From Alteromonas sp. MMG017 (GTDB lineage: Bacteria > Pseudomonadota > Gammaproteobacteria > Enterobacterales > Alteromonadaceae): a stretch of 64,000 bases of DNA. Positions 6,695-14,866 of this stretch are shown here, piece by piece; the stretch's first letter is position 1, and the number at the start of each line of letters is the position of its first letter. The notes beneath the pieces were generated by a model. It made no database searches and had not been told where the DNA came from. It saw only the letters and a list, made by a program, of their open reading frames with translations. Made by a program: the position numbers and the translations under genes. The stretch spans positions 1 through 64,000 of the forward strand of contig NZ_JAGJDY010000007.1 in the NCBI RefSeq assembly GCF_018100795.1, given 5' to 3'.

Positions 6695-7633
6695 GTGTTG
6701 AAAATAGTTAAATATTTTAGCTTTATAGTTCTCATCATATTAATTTTGTTAGTTGGATTTGTATTCATTATTCCAATGACATTCGATTCTAGTACTCCCC
6801 CTTTGAACTATGGAAAAGTTGATGCTGAGCTGTTTTTGGGTGAAGGTAAGGAACAGCCTTTACTTGTATACTTTGGCGGTAGTGAAGGCGGAAATAGTAT
6901 GACGAGGCCTCATAACATTAAAGAAAGACAGCAATATATTGATCAAGGATATGCGATGTTAGCTGTTGGATATTTTGGTATGGAAGGTATACCTCAAGAG
7001 CTAGATCGAATTTCTCTAGATGCTATTTATAATGAAATAGTTCTAACATTAAATAACCCAAGATTAAATTCGAATTGCGTCGCTGTTATGGGGGGCTCTA
7101 AGGGAGCTGAATTAGCACTTACCTTGGCTTCCAAATACACACAAATCAACGGTGTTGTTTCATTAGCTGGAAGTCATGTCGTATTTGCCGGCCCTTCTTT
7201 TTTTGCTGATGGCAAAACCTCTTCATTTATGTTTAATGACCAAGAGCTCCCTCACGTACCACTAACGCTAAATATTTTACCATCAGTTTTAATGGGCGAT
7301 TTACGACGTGCTCATGAAATAGCGCTAATGGATATTGATTCGGTCGAGGAGGCTAGAATAAAGGTAGAGGATATTAATGGACCTATCTTATTAGTTTCCG
7401 GTGAAAAAGATCACATATGGCCTTCACAAGAAATGTCGGAAGAAGTAATAGAGAGATTAAAAACAAAGGGCTTCCCCCATCCTTTTAAACATATCGCTGT
7501 TCCTAACGGAAATCACTTTCAACCTCAAAATAATTTCCACCCGGAAGTGATTAAATTTTTGAATGAAAAATTCTTGCCTTACTGCAATGCTCATCACCAG
7601 AACATAGCCGTTGACACCAAAAAGGCCATTTAA
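6695..7633 (+). CDS. Membrane-anchored alpha/beta hydrolase of the BAAT C-terminal type
   Basis: 312 residues starting at GTG 6695, with AGGA eight bases upstream. An N-terminal hydrophobic segment (about residues 8-28) acts as a signal anchor. The rest is an alpha/beta hydrolase: oxyanion strand LLVYFGGSEGG, nucleophile elbow GGSKGAE (Ser near residue 135), acid strand PILLVSGEKDHIWPS, and catalytic His in PNGNHF. This order matches the acyl-CoA thioester hydrolase/bile acid amino acid transferase C-terminal domain. The protein probably hydrolyses an ester or thioester outside the cytoplasm. It is larger than the usual cassette gene. Confidence 0.78.
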   Translation: MLKIVKYFSFIVLIILILLVGFVFIIPMTFDSSTPPLNYGKVDAELFLGEGKEQPLLVYFGGSEGGNSMTRPHNIKERQQYIDQGYAMLAVGYFGMEGIPQELDRISLDAIYNEIVLTLNNPRLNSNCVAVMGGSKGAELALTLASKYTQINGVVSLAGSHVVFAGPSFFADGKTSSFMFNDQELPHVPLTLNILPSVLMGDLRRAHEIALMDIDSVEEARIKVEDINGPILLVSGEKDHIWPSQEMSEEVIERLKTKGFPHPFKHIAVPNGNHFQPQNNFHPEVIKFLNEKFLPYCNAHHQNIAVDTKKAI

Positions 7634-7725
7634 GCTCGTAAATTCGCTTGGACAATTAACAATACGCTATTGTCGCTGTGCTCAATAATGCTTAAGCTTA
7701 TGTTGACGTTTAACAAGGATGATTT

Positions 7726-8145
7726 ATGAAACCAGTACTTTTAATATTGTTACTAAGCCTGTATGCATGTTCCCCTTCCCCTGAAGATTTAGCGAATATA
7801 GCAAGTCAGCAGTTCAGGGAAAGTGGCGAAACAGAAGAGAGCTGGCTACATGACGGTGAACTCCATTTTTCCACCGCATTAGAATGGCAAAAAGCGTCTT
7901 TTCAAAATAAACGGGCGACTTCTTCAGATTTTCTATTAGCGCTCGACGAACAAGGGCGACTGGTAATTAACATTGCTGACAATCAAAGTTTAAAAATACA
8001 TAGCGAAGAACTTACCCGCAAATTAAACAAGCAATTCGAAATTATTGGTCCGGCAGTGGATAACAAAAACAAATACAAAGACCTATTAATTAGTGATGCC
8101 GTAGTCTTAATAGCATCTCAAAATGGTTGGCTAAAAAGCGTATAA
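7726..8145 (+). CDS. Small lipoprotein, unknown function
   Basis: 139 residues; ATG 7726 has AAGGA seven bases upstream. The N-terminal signal ends in a lipobox (LYAC, Cys near residue 15), so this is a predicted lipoprotein. The mature part is hydrophilic, with a repeated ELHFSTALEW / FLLALDEQGRL beta-like pattern. The gene ends in GTATAAC, which looks like an attC closing box, but I find no matching opening box upstream. No family is recognised. Confidence 0.66.
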   Translation: MKPVLLILLLSLYACSPSPEDLANIASQQFRESGETEESWLHDGELHFSTALEWQKASFQNKRATSSDFLLALDEQGRLVINIADNQSLKIHSEELTRKLNKQFEIIGPAVDNKNKYKDLLISDAVVLIASQNGWLKSV

Positions 8146-8231
8146 CAAATTAACAAGATAATCATAAGCGGGTGTTTAAGCTTGCTAGCTGTAAACTTGC
8201 CACATAATCAGCTTTTAAAGTAGGTCAATAA

Positions 8232-8612
8232 ATGGAACTCAATCAGGTTACTTTACCAGTAAGCAATATGGATGATGCTGTTGGTTTTTACTTAAATCTT
8301 GGCTTCACCCAAATTGTCGACACTCCTCACTATGCTAGATTTTCTTGCCCAGATGGAAACGCTACATTTTCTTTATCTCTTGAAACTGAAGTGTTTGAAA
8401 ATAAGTCGGTAATTTATTTTGAACACGAGCACCTTGATGAGCTTTACCAAAATTTATCTCAAAAAGGTATTCAGTTTTTACAACCCCCTATTGAGCAAAG
8501 TTACCTTTGGAAAGAGGCTATTCTAAAAGACCCTTCTGGTAATAAGATCAAACTCTACTGGGCGGGAGAAAACCGCTTAAATCCGCCGTGGAAAGTAGAA
8601 ATACGCGAGTAA
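8232..8612 (+). CDS. VOC/glyoxalase-fold protein
   Basis: 126 residues from ATG 8232. The vicinal oxygen chelate pattern is clear: an N-terminal strand and helix (LPVSNMDDAVGFYLNLGF), a middle strand with YFEHEHLDELYQNL, and the C-terminal strand LKDPSGNKIKLYWAG carrying the usual D-P-x-G-N. One compact domain is present, so metal binding probably needs a dimer. The function could be bleomycin/fosfomycin-type resistance, lactoylglutathione-like chemistry or simple ligand binding; the sequence does not decide. VOC proteins are common integron cargo. Confidence 0.8.
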   Translation: MELNQVTLPVSNMDDAVGFYLNLGFTQIVDTPHYARFSCPDGNATFSLSLETEVFENKSVIYFEHEHLDELYQNLSQKGIQFLQPPIEQSYLWKEAILKDPSGNKIKLYWAGENRLNPPWKVEIRE

Positions 8613-8708
8613 CTCGCGCTTGAAAGTACTCGTTAGATTGCTTACTTTAAATATCAGTAAATTATTTCTAGCCGTCTATTGCGGCGTTTATATCAAGGAA
8701 GAATTGTA

Positions 8709-9035
8709 ATGTTCGTCGTAATGTTTGAGTTCGTAGTAAAGACTGGATATGAAGAGCAATTTCTTTCCGCATGGCCCAAAACCACGCAAGGTATTTTCCT
8801 ATTCAAAGGAAGTCTAGGTTCTCGTTTACATAGGCATAAGAACGATACTTTTATCGCTTACGCTCAATGGCCAGATGAAGAAACCTATCGCCAAGCCGCT
8901 AAAATCGAAATGAGCGCTGCATATGAACAGCAACGTCAATTAATGCGAGAAAGCCTTAATTTAGAATCAACAAAAACCTTGTATGAAATGGAAGTTGAAA
9001 TTGATTACTTACATCGTAGAGTCTTTGACGTATAA
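8709..9035 (+). CDS. Antibiotic biosynthesis monooxygenase (ABM)-domain protein
   Basis: About 108 residues. ATG 8709 follows AAGGAAG by seven bases, while a TTG at 8679 would add ten residues. One ABM ferredoxin-like domain is visible: first strand VVMFEFVVKTGYEEQFLSAW, helix, and the second strand with TFIAYAQWPDEETYRQ. These small dimeric proteins include quinol monooxygenases and haem-degrading enzymes as well as proteins without proven activity. The gene ends in GTATAAC, again an attC-like closing box without a clear partner. Confidence 0.72.
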   Translation: MFVVMFEFVVKTGYEEQFLSAWPKTTQGIFLFKGSLGSRLHRHKNDTFIAYAQWPDEETYRQAAKIEMSAAYEQQRQLMRESLNLESTKTLYEMEVEIDYLHRRVFDV

Positions 9036-9122
9036 CAATAAATTGAGCAACGGCTGACACGGCCTAAATCGTAAACATTGTTGCCAACTGGCTTCGTAAT
9101 AAGTGTCTTAAGGGCTAAATTT

Positions 9123-9638
9123 ATGGCAAGAGAAAAATGGTACAGAAACCCAGAGATGATAATCGCACTCACAGCTCTGTTTATTGGACTGCTTACCGCT
9201 TTCATTTCAATTTACTCTGCTTACACTGACCGCGCTTATGCTAAAGCTTCGGTATGGCCTAAAATTGAAATTTCTAGAAGCCATAATACTAATTCTTTTA
9301 GTTATGGCGTTGCCAATAAGGGAACTGGCCCAGCGCTCATCAAGTACGCAAAAGTTTATTCGGGTACGAAATTTCTAAAAAAATGGTCAGAATTTCCAGA
9401 ATTCAAAAATATATCTCAATCCCATTTAAACAATACTACTTTGCCGTCGGGTCACTCTATAACACCTCTAAAATACAAAGGTGAGTCGGTTTCGGATATA
9501 TTAGCTATAGATGATAATATTGAAATAGAGCTCTGTTATTGCTCAATTTATGAGGATTGTTGGGTAGTTGATCGCACAAATATAACCCAACCAGTTAATT
9601 CATGTTCAGTCCGCTCTGAACACGCATTTTGGCAATGA
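9123..9638 (+). CDS. Membrane-anchored protein, unknown function
   Basis: About 171 residues from ATG 9123, with AAGGG eight bases upstream; an upstream in-frame ATG at 9078 has no binding site. One transmembrane helix near residues 15-38 (MIIALTALFIGLLTAFISIYSAY) precedes a soluble beta-rich domain with FSYGVANKGTGPALIKYAKVY. The N-K-G-x-G-P-A motif is typical of small exported sensor-like domains of unknown role. Four cysteines (C-x-C, then C, C) in the last third may form disulphides. No named family is assigned. Confidence 0.65.
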   Translation: MAREKWYRNPEMIIALTALFIGLLTAFISIYSAYTDRAYAKASVWPKIEISRSHNTNSFSYGVANKGTGPALIKYAKVYSGTKFLKKWSEFPEFKNISQSHLNNTTLPSGHSITPLKYKGESVSDILAIDDNIEIELCYCSIYEDCWVVDRTNITQPVNSCSVRSEHAFWQ

Positions 9639-9786
9639 AGGAATTAGTTAGAATGGCGCTTAGTCAGTTCTATTGTTGTGGTAACTGATGTAGCCAAATC
9701 AGATTTAGAATTATCCAAAGGTGCATGGATACTTTATTTAACATACATATTACCGCCCTCATTAGATTGTTATTTTTAAGGAATAT

Positions 9787-10125
9787 ATGCGTAGCATCCA
9801 AATTTTAGGCTTAATATGCGCACTGGCTGCTCTAGTAGTTTCGTACTGGTCAATGTTTATCATAACTCCGGTATCAAGTGGGTCTGCCGCAAGTTCGGTC
9901 GGCTTAGTATTAATGTTTGTTGTCGTTCCTTTATTTGGACTTTCTGCCACTTTATTAATCCCATCTTCCTTAGCTTTACTGAACGCTAAGTTAAGGAGAG
10001 CCACCTTTATTTTCGGAAAATTTTGGTACGGTATATGGGCCATTAATAGCTTTTTTTCATTGGCCTATTTAGCTATCGGGTTATACTTTTGTTCCCTGTA
10101 TCTTGTTGTTGGGCTTGTAAATTAA
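9787..10125 (+). CDS. Three-helix membrane protein, unknown function
   Basis: 112 residues from ATG 9787, with AAGGA six bases upstream. Hydrophobic segments at about residues 6-28, 38-60 and 78-108 suggest three or four transmembrane helices with little outside the membrane. An open frame on the other strand covers the same region but is hydrophilic and lacks a binding site, so the plus-strand reading is preferred. No family is recognised. Confidence 0.62.
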   Translation: MRSIQILGLICALAALVVSYWSMFIITPVSSGSAASSVGLVLMFVVVPLFGLSATLLIPSSLALLNAKLRRATFIFGKFWYGIWAINSFFSLAYLAIGLYFCSLYLVVGLVN

Positions 10126-10156
10126 TTGGGCTATTACTAAAGCCTTTATTTCGAAC

Positions 10157-10250
10157 TGCTAACGCCTGAAGGTATTTTCGCTTTACCATAAACTCCAACG
10201 CGCCTCTAATTGGCAATATTTGATCTAGCTAAAACGGCAACTCGTTAGGC
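10157..10250 (+). other. attC-like site 11
   Basis: TGCTAAC (10157-10163) and GTTAGGC (10244-10250) flank 80 bases with weak inverted symmetry (ccaacgcgcctctaattgg). The right box matches the closing box of the next cassette at 10622. The left box is the exact reverse complement of GTTAGCA at 5637, 4.5 kb upstream. Confidence 0.55.
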
Positions 10251-10259
10251 ATTGGGAAA

Positions 10260-10355
10260 ATGGAAAAGCTAATGAGACAGTTTCTTTTAGGTTTGTTTGT
10301 ATCAACCCTGCTTGGTGCTGCTATTTTATTTTTTTTCACCCTTTTTTATCGGTGA
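10260..10355 (+). CDS. 31-residue membrane peptide
   Basis: ATG 10260 opens a frame of 31 codons, with GGGAA just upstream as part of attgggaaa. The peptide is basic at its start (MEKLMRQ) and then one hydrophobic helix (LLGLFVSTLLGAAILFFFTLFY) ending in Arg. Its stop codon TGA overlaps the GTG start of the next gene (GTGA), which suggests translational coupling. The pair fills the last clear cassette. Function unknown; a real product is likely because of the coupling, not because of any known family. Confidence 0.5.
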   Translation: MEKLMRQFLLGLFVSTLLGAAILFFFTLFYR

Positions 10356-10627
10356 TAATTGAGCCTTGGATCTCATCCTATTACTACACTGGCGCGCTAG
10401 TATTGGCAGGTTTTATAGTGCTCATTGATCGGCATGCTTCTTACGAAAGCATTTTTATAGGCATTATGCTTCGGCAGGCTATTTACATGTTTACTTTTAT
10501 ACCTGTAGATTCACTGGTCGGGGTGGCCTTGATTATTATGGCCTTCAAGAGCCTATTGTCTTGTGTAGGTCTATTGGCAAAGTCCGCAATTATTAACATT
10601 CTGTATGTGATTAAAGGGGATGCCTAA
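10352..10627 (+). CDS. Small membrane protein coupled to the upstream peptide
   Basis: 91 residues starting at GTG 10352, overlapping the stop of the preceding 31-codon gene by four bases (GTGA). Three hydrophobic segments (about residues 9-27, 32-50 and 55-82) predict an almost entirely membrane-embedded protein. An aromatic N-terminus (EPWISSYYYTG) and a lone RHASYES loop are the only polar parts. The gene ends inside the attC closing box GCCTAAC. No family is recognised; the two-gene cassette may encode a small membrane complex. Confidence 0.6.
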   Translation: MIIEPWISSYYYTGALVLAGFIVLIDRHASYESIFIGIMLRQAIYMFTFIPVDSLVGVALIIMAFKSLLSCVGLLAKSAIINILYVIKGDA

Positions 10628-10670
10628 CACCATGTTATCTGCACAGCTGCGCCCTACTCACTCGTTGTTT
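10622..10670 (+). other. Short terminal attC-like site
   Basis: GCCTAAC (10622-10628) is the exact reverse complement of the cassette's opening box GTTAGGC (10244). A possible right box GTTGTTT follows at 10664. The site is only about 49 bases and poorly palindromic, and the next gene reads like ordinary chromosome. This is probably the end of the array. Confidence 0.5.
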
Positions 10671-10733
10671 GAAAGATAATCTTAATTGCCCGTTAAAATT
10701 TCATATAACAATTTAAAAATAGGGAAATATGTA

Positions 10734-11879
10734 ATGAAAAGGATACTTTACGGCTTGTTGCTTATATTGGGAAGCCAATATAACGCGTGGTCAGTTGAAG
10801 CCGTATTTACAACTGAAGACCTAGTTATCAATAGTAAAAAGCTTGGTGAAACACGTAACCTTGTAGTGTATTTGCCTGCAGGTTACTCAAAAAGCGATGC
10901 ACATTACCCTGTATTGTATGTTACAGATGGTGATATTCAGGGGCCTCATACTGCAGGTACGCTAGATTATTTGGCAAAATTCGATCAGGCACCACAGATG
11001 ATTGTTGTGGGTATTGTAAACCCACGTGAAACACGCGAAAGAGACTTAACCTTAACCTTAACCTTAACCTTAACCAGTGCAGATAAACAAAGCCCAGAGC
11101 AGTTAGCAAATGCAGACCTGTTTCTAGCTTTTGTTGAGCAAGAAGTGATACCCGAAGTAAAAGCGCGTTATCGTACTCTAGATTACCAAGGGTTAGCTGG
11201 CACCTCGCACGGCGGTCAATTTGCTATTAATGCTTTAGTGAAACGACCAGGTTTGTTCAATGGTGTTGTAGCAGTAAGCCCGTCTCTATATTGGAATAAA
11301 AGCCAGTTACTTACATTAACTGAAACCGCGTTAAAGCGAGGCAGTTTGCAAGGGCGCTTGTATATTTCTATAGCACAAGAAGAGCCTACAATGACTGAGC
11401 CCTTCGCCAATTTTGTAGCACTCATTAAGCATTACCCTAAGCAGCAGCTAGCTGTAACCAGCCAAACGTTTAGTAATGAAACGCATAACACCACTGCCTT
11501 ACTTGGTCAGTACTATGGTGTGAAGTATTTATTTGATGGTTGGGCAATACCTGAAACACCGCAAACCTTAGCCGATTTACAGGCTATCTTTGCAACACGT
11601 TCCTCATTGTTAAAAACATCGATGATTATTCCCGAAGATCGTGCTGCTGGTTATGGGCAGTGGTTACAGTACTTAAACAGGCAAGACGATGCGCTAGCCC
11701 TGCTTAATTGGAATACAGAAAATTACCCACATTCTTTACATGCACATACCGCATTGATCAATGCTTACCTTCATTTTAATATGGAAGATGAAGCTAAACA
11801 GGCGCTTGGTACAGCATTGCAGTTAATTAAAGGGCTTAGCACAGAACAAAAAGACCAACTTCAAGGTTTGTTCTTATAA
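10734..11879 (+). CDS. Exported esterase of the Fes/IroE (esterase D) family
   Basis: About 381 residues from ATG 10734, with AGGGA nine to ten bases upstream. A signal peptide (LLLILGSQYNAWS, cleaved near residue 20) is followed by the putative esterase domain: LVVYLPAGY, then YPVLYVTDGD, and the nucleophile elbow AGTSHGGQFA (Ser near residue 160). The catalytic His is probably in SNETHNT (about 260). The last 90 residues are helical and TPR-like. It likely hydrolyses esters in the periplasm. An in-frame run of five CTTAAC repeats encodes a (Leu-Thr)5 stretch within the domain. Confidence 0.82.
   Translation: MKRILYGLLLILGSQYNAWSVEAVFTTEDLVINSKKLGETRNLVVYLPAGYSKSDAHYPVLYVTDGDIQGPHTAGTLDYLAKFDQAPQMIVVGIVNPRETRERDLTLTLTLTLTSADKQSPEQLANADLFLAFVEQEVIPEVKARYRTLDYQGLAGTSHGGQFAINALVKRPGLFNGVVAVSPSLYWNKSQLLTLTETALKRGSLQGRLYISIAQEEPTMTEPFANFVALIKHYPKQQLAVTSQTFSNETHNTTALLGQYYGVKYLFDGWAIPETPQTLADLQAIFATRSSLLKTSMIIPEDRAAGYGQWLQYLNRQDDALALLNWNTENYPHSLHAHTALINAYLHFNMEDEAKQALGTALQLIKGLSTEQKDQLQGLFL
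11045..11075 (+). repeat. Hexamer tandem repeat (CTTAAC)5
   Basis: Five perfect copies of CTTAAC plus one further C lie inside the esterase gene. The period of six keeps the reading frame, so gain or loss of units would change the number of Leu-Thr pairs without breaking the gene. Confidence 0.95.
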
Positions 11880-11925
11880 CGTATAAAGCCCTTCACGTGT
11901 GTTAAGCAGCTTGATTTTATAGCGC

Positions 11926-12666
11926 CTACTCTGCAGTTTTAGATGATTTTTGAACAGCGCTATTTAGTTGATTTAGCTCTTTTTCCGTAAGGTTACGCCA
12001 TTGGCCTGGTTTCAAATTACCTAGCTCTAAGTGCATGATGCGGGTGCGTTTCAGTTTAGTCACTTCGTAACCAAGGAATTCGCACATGCGACGAATTTGT
12101 CGGTTTAGGCCTTGGGTTAGAATAATTGAAAATTGAAACTTGCCACGTGCATTTACCTTACACGGTTTAGTCACTGTGCCTAAAATCGGAACGCCTCTTG
12201 CCATTTTTTGAACAAAGCGTTCACTGATGGGTTGGTTAACGGTAACTTCGTATTCTTTATCGTGGGCATTTTCAGCACGCAGGATTTTATTCACAATATC
12301 GCCGTCACTGGTCAGAATAATTAATCCCTCTGATGGCTTATCGAGTCTGCCTACGGGGAAGATTCTTTGTTTGTGCTTAATGGCATCGATAATATTACCT
12401 TTCACATGGCGCTCGGTGGTACAGGTAATGCCAATGGGCTTGTTGTATACCAAGTAAATGCGGTCTGATTTGTCTTCGGCCACGGCTTTAACAAGCTTAC
12501 CATCAACCTTAACCTGATCGCCCTGCGCTACTTTAGTACCCAGTTCTGGCAGCTTATCGTTAATGGTAACCCGATTTTGCTCAATTAATTTATCAGCTTC
12601 ACGTCGTGAGCACAGTCCAGTATCACTGATATATTTATTAAGACGCTTTGTTACCTCAGAGGTCAT
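11926..12666 (-). CDS. rluF: 23S rRNA pseudouridine synthase, RluF type
   Basis: 246 residues. An N-terminal S4 RNA-binding domain (RLNKYISDTGLCSRREADKLI, residues 8-28) precedes the RsuA/RluF catalytic domain with GRLDKPSEGLIILTSDGD, in which the Asp is the catalytic residue. The later block ILTQGLNRQIRRMCEFLGYEV is diagnostic for the family. The overall match is best to RluF, which modifies U2604 in 23S rRNA, rather than RluB or RluE. The long basic tail of the E. coli enzyme is absent. Single gene on the minus strand, with AAGGAC before the start. Confidence 0.9.
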   Translation of the reverse strand: MTSEVTKRLNKYISDTGLCSRREADKLIEQNRVTINDKLPELGTKVAQGDQVKVDGKLVKAVAEDKSDRIYLVYNKPIGITCTTERHVKGNIIDAIKHKQRIFPVGRLDKPSEGLIILTSDGDIVNKILRAENAHDKEYEVTVNQPISERFVQKMARGVPILGTVTKPCKVNARGKFQFSIILTQGLNRQIRRMCEFLGYEVTKLKRTRIMHLELGNLKPGQWRNLTEKELNQLNSAVQKSSKTAE

Positions 12667-12763
12667 GCTAAAAGTCCTTACCCTTTTGCTTCTAAACGAT
12701 AACGTGAGTAAACCTCGCCGGTTTTACTCTCAATTTTGTTACCGTTAATTTTACTATAAAAAA

Positions 12764-12787
12764 AGCGAGCTAAAAGCTCGCTTTTTT
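12764..12787. terminator. Intrinsic terminator (bidirectional)
   Basis: AGCGAGC and GCTCGCT form a stem with a taaaa loop, flanked by an A run on the left and a T run on the right. It lies just after the EF-hand gene on the minus strand and before rluF, so it probably ends the EF-hand transcript. Confidence 0.85.
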
Positions 12788-12802
12788 AACATTCAGTTAG
12801 TA

Positions 12803-13045
12803 TTAATATTCCCACCAACACTCTTGCCACCACTCAAGGAATTCCTCGAAGTCGATATAGCCGTCGTTATTGCTGTCTATTAATTTAAAACCTTCCTGTA
12901 CATGGCTGGCTTTTGTTTTTGGAGAAATAACGGTTAATAACTCGATAAACTCCGTTAAATCAATTTGACCATTACCATCTTGGTCGAAGAAGGTGAAATC
13001 TTTCTTTATTTCTTCAATTTTTTCGTCTGAAAGTTGAGCGGTCAC
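12803..13045 (-). CDS. Two-EF-hand calcium-binding protein with Trp-rich tail
   Basis: About 80 residues from GTG 13045, which follows AAGGGA; a TTG 21 bases upstream is also in frame. Two canonical EF-hand loops are present: DQDGNGQIDLTE (about residues 21-32) and DSNNDGYIDFEE (about 57-68), with all acidic ligand positions kept, so calcium binding is expected. No signal peptide is visible. The protein ends in the unusual aromatic stretch EWWQECWWEY. It is possibly a cytoplasmic calcium sensor; partners are unknown. Confidence 0.85.
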   Translation of the reverse strand: MTAQLSDEKIEEIKKDFTFFDQDGNGQIDLTEFIELLTVISPKTKASHVQEGFKLIDSNNDGYIDFEEFLEWWQECWWEY

Positions 13046-13106
13046 GCGCTTTCCCTTTTTTAGCAACTACATAGAGGGTGAGTTTAACGCCCTTATTGAG
13101 TAGTGT

Positions 13107-14102
13107 CTATGCTTGATTTTCTCTTGCTTTTAATGCGCGCTCACGTTGTAAACGAGCCTTTTCTTCACGTTTTTGTTCCATGGTAATTCGCGCCTCTGTA
13201 CCCACGTGTTCTTGCTTTCTCATCTTGGCAAGATTCACCTGCTTTTCGCGCTCACGAAAACGTGAAAGTTGATCTTCTGTATGGGTCCCAAAACAATGCG
13301 GGCAGCTTACGCCAGACTCATATTTTTCACTTTGCATGTCTTCATCGGTAATCGGTAAACGACAGGCATAGCATTGATGATAATCACTTTTTTCAAGATC
13401 GTGATTCACAGCCACACGATTATCAAATACAAAACAGTCGCCTTCCCACAATGACTCTTCTTTTGGAACATCTTCTAAATATTGGAGAATACCGCCTTCC
13501 AAATGATATACCTCATCAAACCCCTGCTCTTTTAAATAAGCCGTAGATTTTTCACAGCGAATACCGCCGGTGCAAAACATGGCCACTTTTTTGTTTTTTT
13601 CTGGGCTTAATGTTTTAGCGACATACTCTGGAAACTCGCGAAAAGTCTCAGTTTTAGGGTCGATAGCATGCTTGAAAGTACCAATTTCGATTTCATAGCC
13701 ATTGCGGGTATCTATCACGGTGACATCGGGGTCGCTTATTAACGCGTTCCAGTCGTTTGGTTTCACGTACGTACCTACGGTTTTACGTGGATCGATACCT
13801 TCAACACCCATGGTCACGATTTCTTTTTTAAGCTTAACCTTGGTGCGGTAAAAAGGTTGTTCTTCGTGGAGTGATTCTTTACAAGAGATAGGATTAATTC
13901 TCTCGTCGGCATTAAGGTATTGAAGTAATCCATCAATACCTTCTCGAGTGCCTGAAACTGTGCCGTTAATGCCTTCGCTGGCAAGTAAAAGCGTACCTTT
14001 AATGCCATTAGATTCCATGGCAGTTAATAGTGGTTGGCGCATGGCCTCGAAGTTTTCAAGCGCAACAAATTTGTACATCGCGCAAACGATATATTTAGAC
14101 AT
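13107..14102 (-). CDS. trhO: tRNA uridine(34) hydroxylase, rhodanese family
   Basis: 331 residues, the usual length. An N-terminal acylphosphatase-like domain (about 1-90) is followed by a rhodanese domain with the catalytic-site motif [11 protein letters not shown] (Cys near residue 178). The C-terminal part has cysteine pairs (CYACRLP and CPHC) that probably bind zinc, then a charged coiled tail. The family (YceA/TrhO) makes 5-hydroxyuridine at tRNA position 34 using oxygen. Downstream on the same strand is the EF-hand gene, about 60 bases away, so they may be cotranscribed. Confidence 0.93.
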   Translation of the reverse strand: MSKYIVCAMYKFVALENFEAMRQPLLTAMESNGIKGTLLLASEGINGTVSGTREGIDGLLQYLNADERINPISCKESLHEEQPFYRTKVKLKKEIVTMGVEGIDPRKTVGTYVKPNDWNALISDPDVTVIDTRNGYEIEIGTFKHAIDPKTETFREFPEYVAKTLSPEKNKKVAMFCTGGIRCEKSTAYLKEQGFDEVYHLEGGILQYLEDVPKEESLWEGDCFVFDNRVAVNHDLEKSDYHQCYACRLPITDEDMQSEKYESGVSCPHCFGTHTEDQLSRFREREKQVNLAKMRKQEHVGTEARITMEQKREEKARLQRERALKARENQA

Positions 14103-14188
14103 AGTAATGTTAACCTTTGCTAGTTGGAACGTAAAACCAGTGCAAAAATGCGGCGCGCACTATACCAAACCAGTTTTAAAATTTCCAG

Positions 14189-14719
14189 CTAGGCGGCAAG
14201 AAAAGACTCAGACTGCTCAATAATGTCACCAAGCATGGTGTTGTCTTCATCAATAGCGGTGGAATAAGTAGCGGCGATACGCTTTTGAGTTGCTAACGAA
14301 CAGTTAGTAATAATATCTTGGCTAATTTTCTTAGCGTCATTCGTTTGTGCAAGAGGCACTGGGTGCATTTCATTGTGAAGGCGTATTTCGTCAAATTGCA
14401 ATGATGAGGGTTCTTGCTGTGTTGCTTGATGCGCTATTTTTTGAGACAGTCGATTCATGTGTAACCAATCTGACTCACTCGCAAAAAGTGGTGCTTTACG
14501 GTAAAAATTAAGCGCTTCTAGACGTTTTGTAATGTCACTACTGGCTTCGTCCTCGCTTGGGCTTTCTATCGATATCGTGTCGGCTAGCGCACTTTGTTGC
14601 ATTGCCAAATACAAAGCAAAAAGCGTGGCATTACCCGCTGCTTTTGACAGCGTGCCGTTCCATTCCCATGCCATACTAGGGTCTATGGATTTAATTGTGT
14701 TTATATCGTTATCAGACAC
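14189..14719 (-). CDS. Conserved cytoplasmic protein, possibly VC2046/SO_2500 family
   Basis: 176 residues, no signal peptide or membrane segment. Visible features are a helical N-terminal block (GTLSKAAGNATLFALYLAMQQ) and a basic-aromatic block FYRKAPLFASESDWLHMNRLS in the middle, then a helical C-terminus ending SFLAA. The arrangement reminds me of the uncharacterised VC2046/SO_2500 family of vibrios and Shewanella, but I hold this weakly. No function can be given. It is divergent from the receiver-TPR gene at 14867. Confidence 0.7.
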   Translation of the reverse strand: MSDNDINTIKSIDPSMAWEWNGTLSKAAGNATLFALYLAMQQSALADTISIESPSEDEASSDITKRLEALNFYRKAPLFASESDWLHMNRLSQKIAHQATQQEPSSLQFDEIRLHNEMHPVPLAQTNDAKKISQDIITNCSLATQKRIAATYSTAIDEDNTMLGDIIEQSESFLAA

Positions 14720-14866
14720 AAAAATAAGACGATTTAAAATTCATACCTATAGTGTCGGCAAGATAATGTTTTTCTTAAGCTTATTCTTGCCCTTATCGTT
14801 ATTTTAAACAATCATGTATAGAACCTCTCAAGTAGTTAAAGTGTCATGGTTATCATTGGATGAAAA

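Larger units (their letters stand above)
1..10670 (+). mobile_element. Integron cassette array (distal part)
   Basis: A run of short plus-strand genes is separated by palindromic spacers. In at least eight cassettes the box that opens the cassette is the exact reverse complement of the box that closes it: GTTAGGT/ACCTAAC, GTTAGAA/TTCTAAC, GTTATAT/ATATAAC, GTTATAC/GTATAAC, GTTATGG/CCATAAC, GTTATGA/TCATAAC, ATTATGC/GCATAAT, GTTAGGC/GCCTAAC. Integron attC biology predicts this, because each cassette closes on itself when excised. Spacers share motifs such as cacgtgggct with agcccacgt. The call is firm for 1-5643, weaker for 5644-10156, and good again for 10157-10628. No intI or attI is visible; both would be expected to the left of the window. 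Confidence 0.82.

Noticed and set aside
9762-10043. Minus-strand 93-codon frame
   Set aside because: It is antisense to a membrane gene with a good ribosome binding site and shows no recognisable domain.
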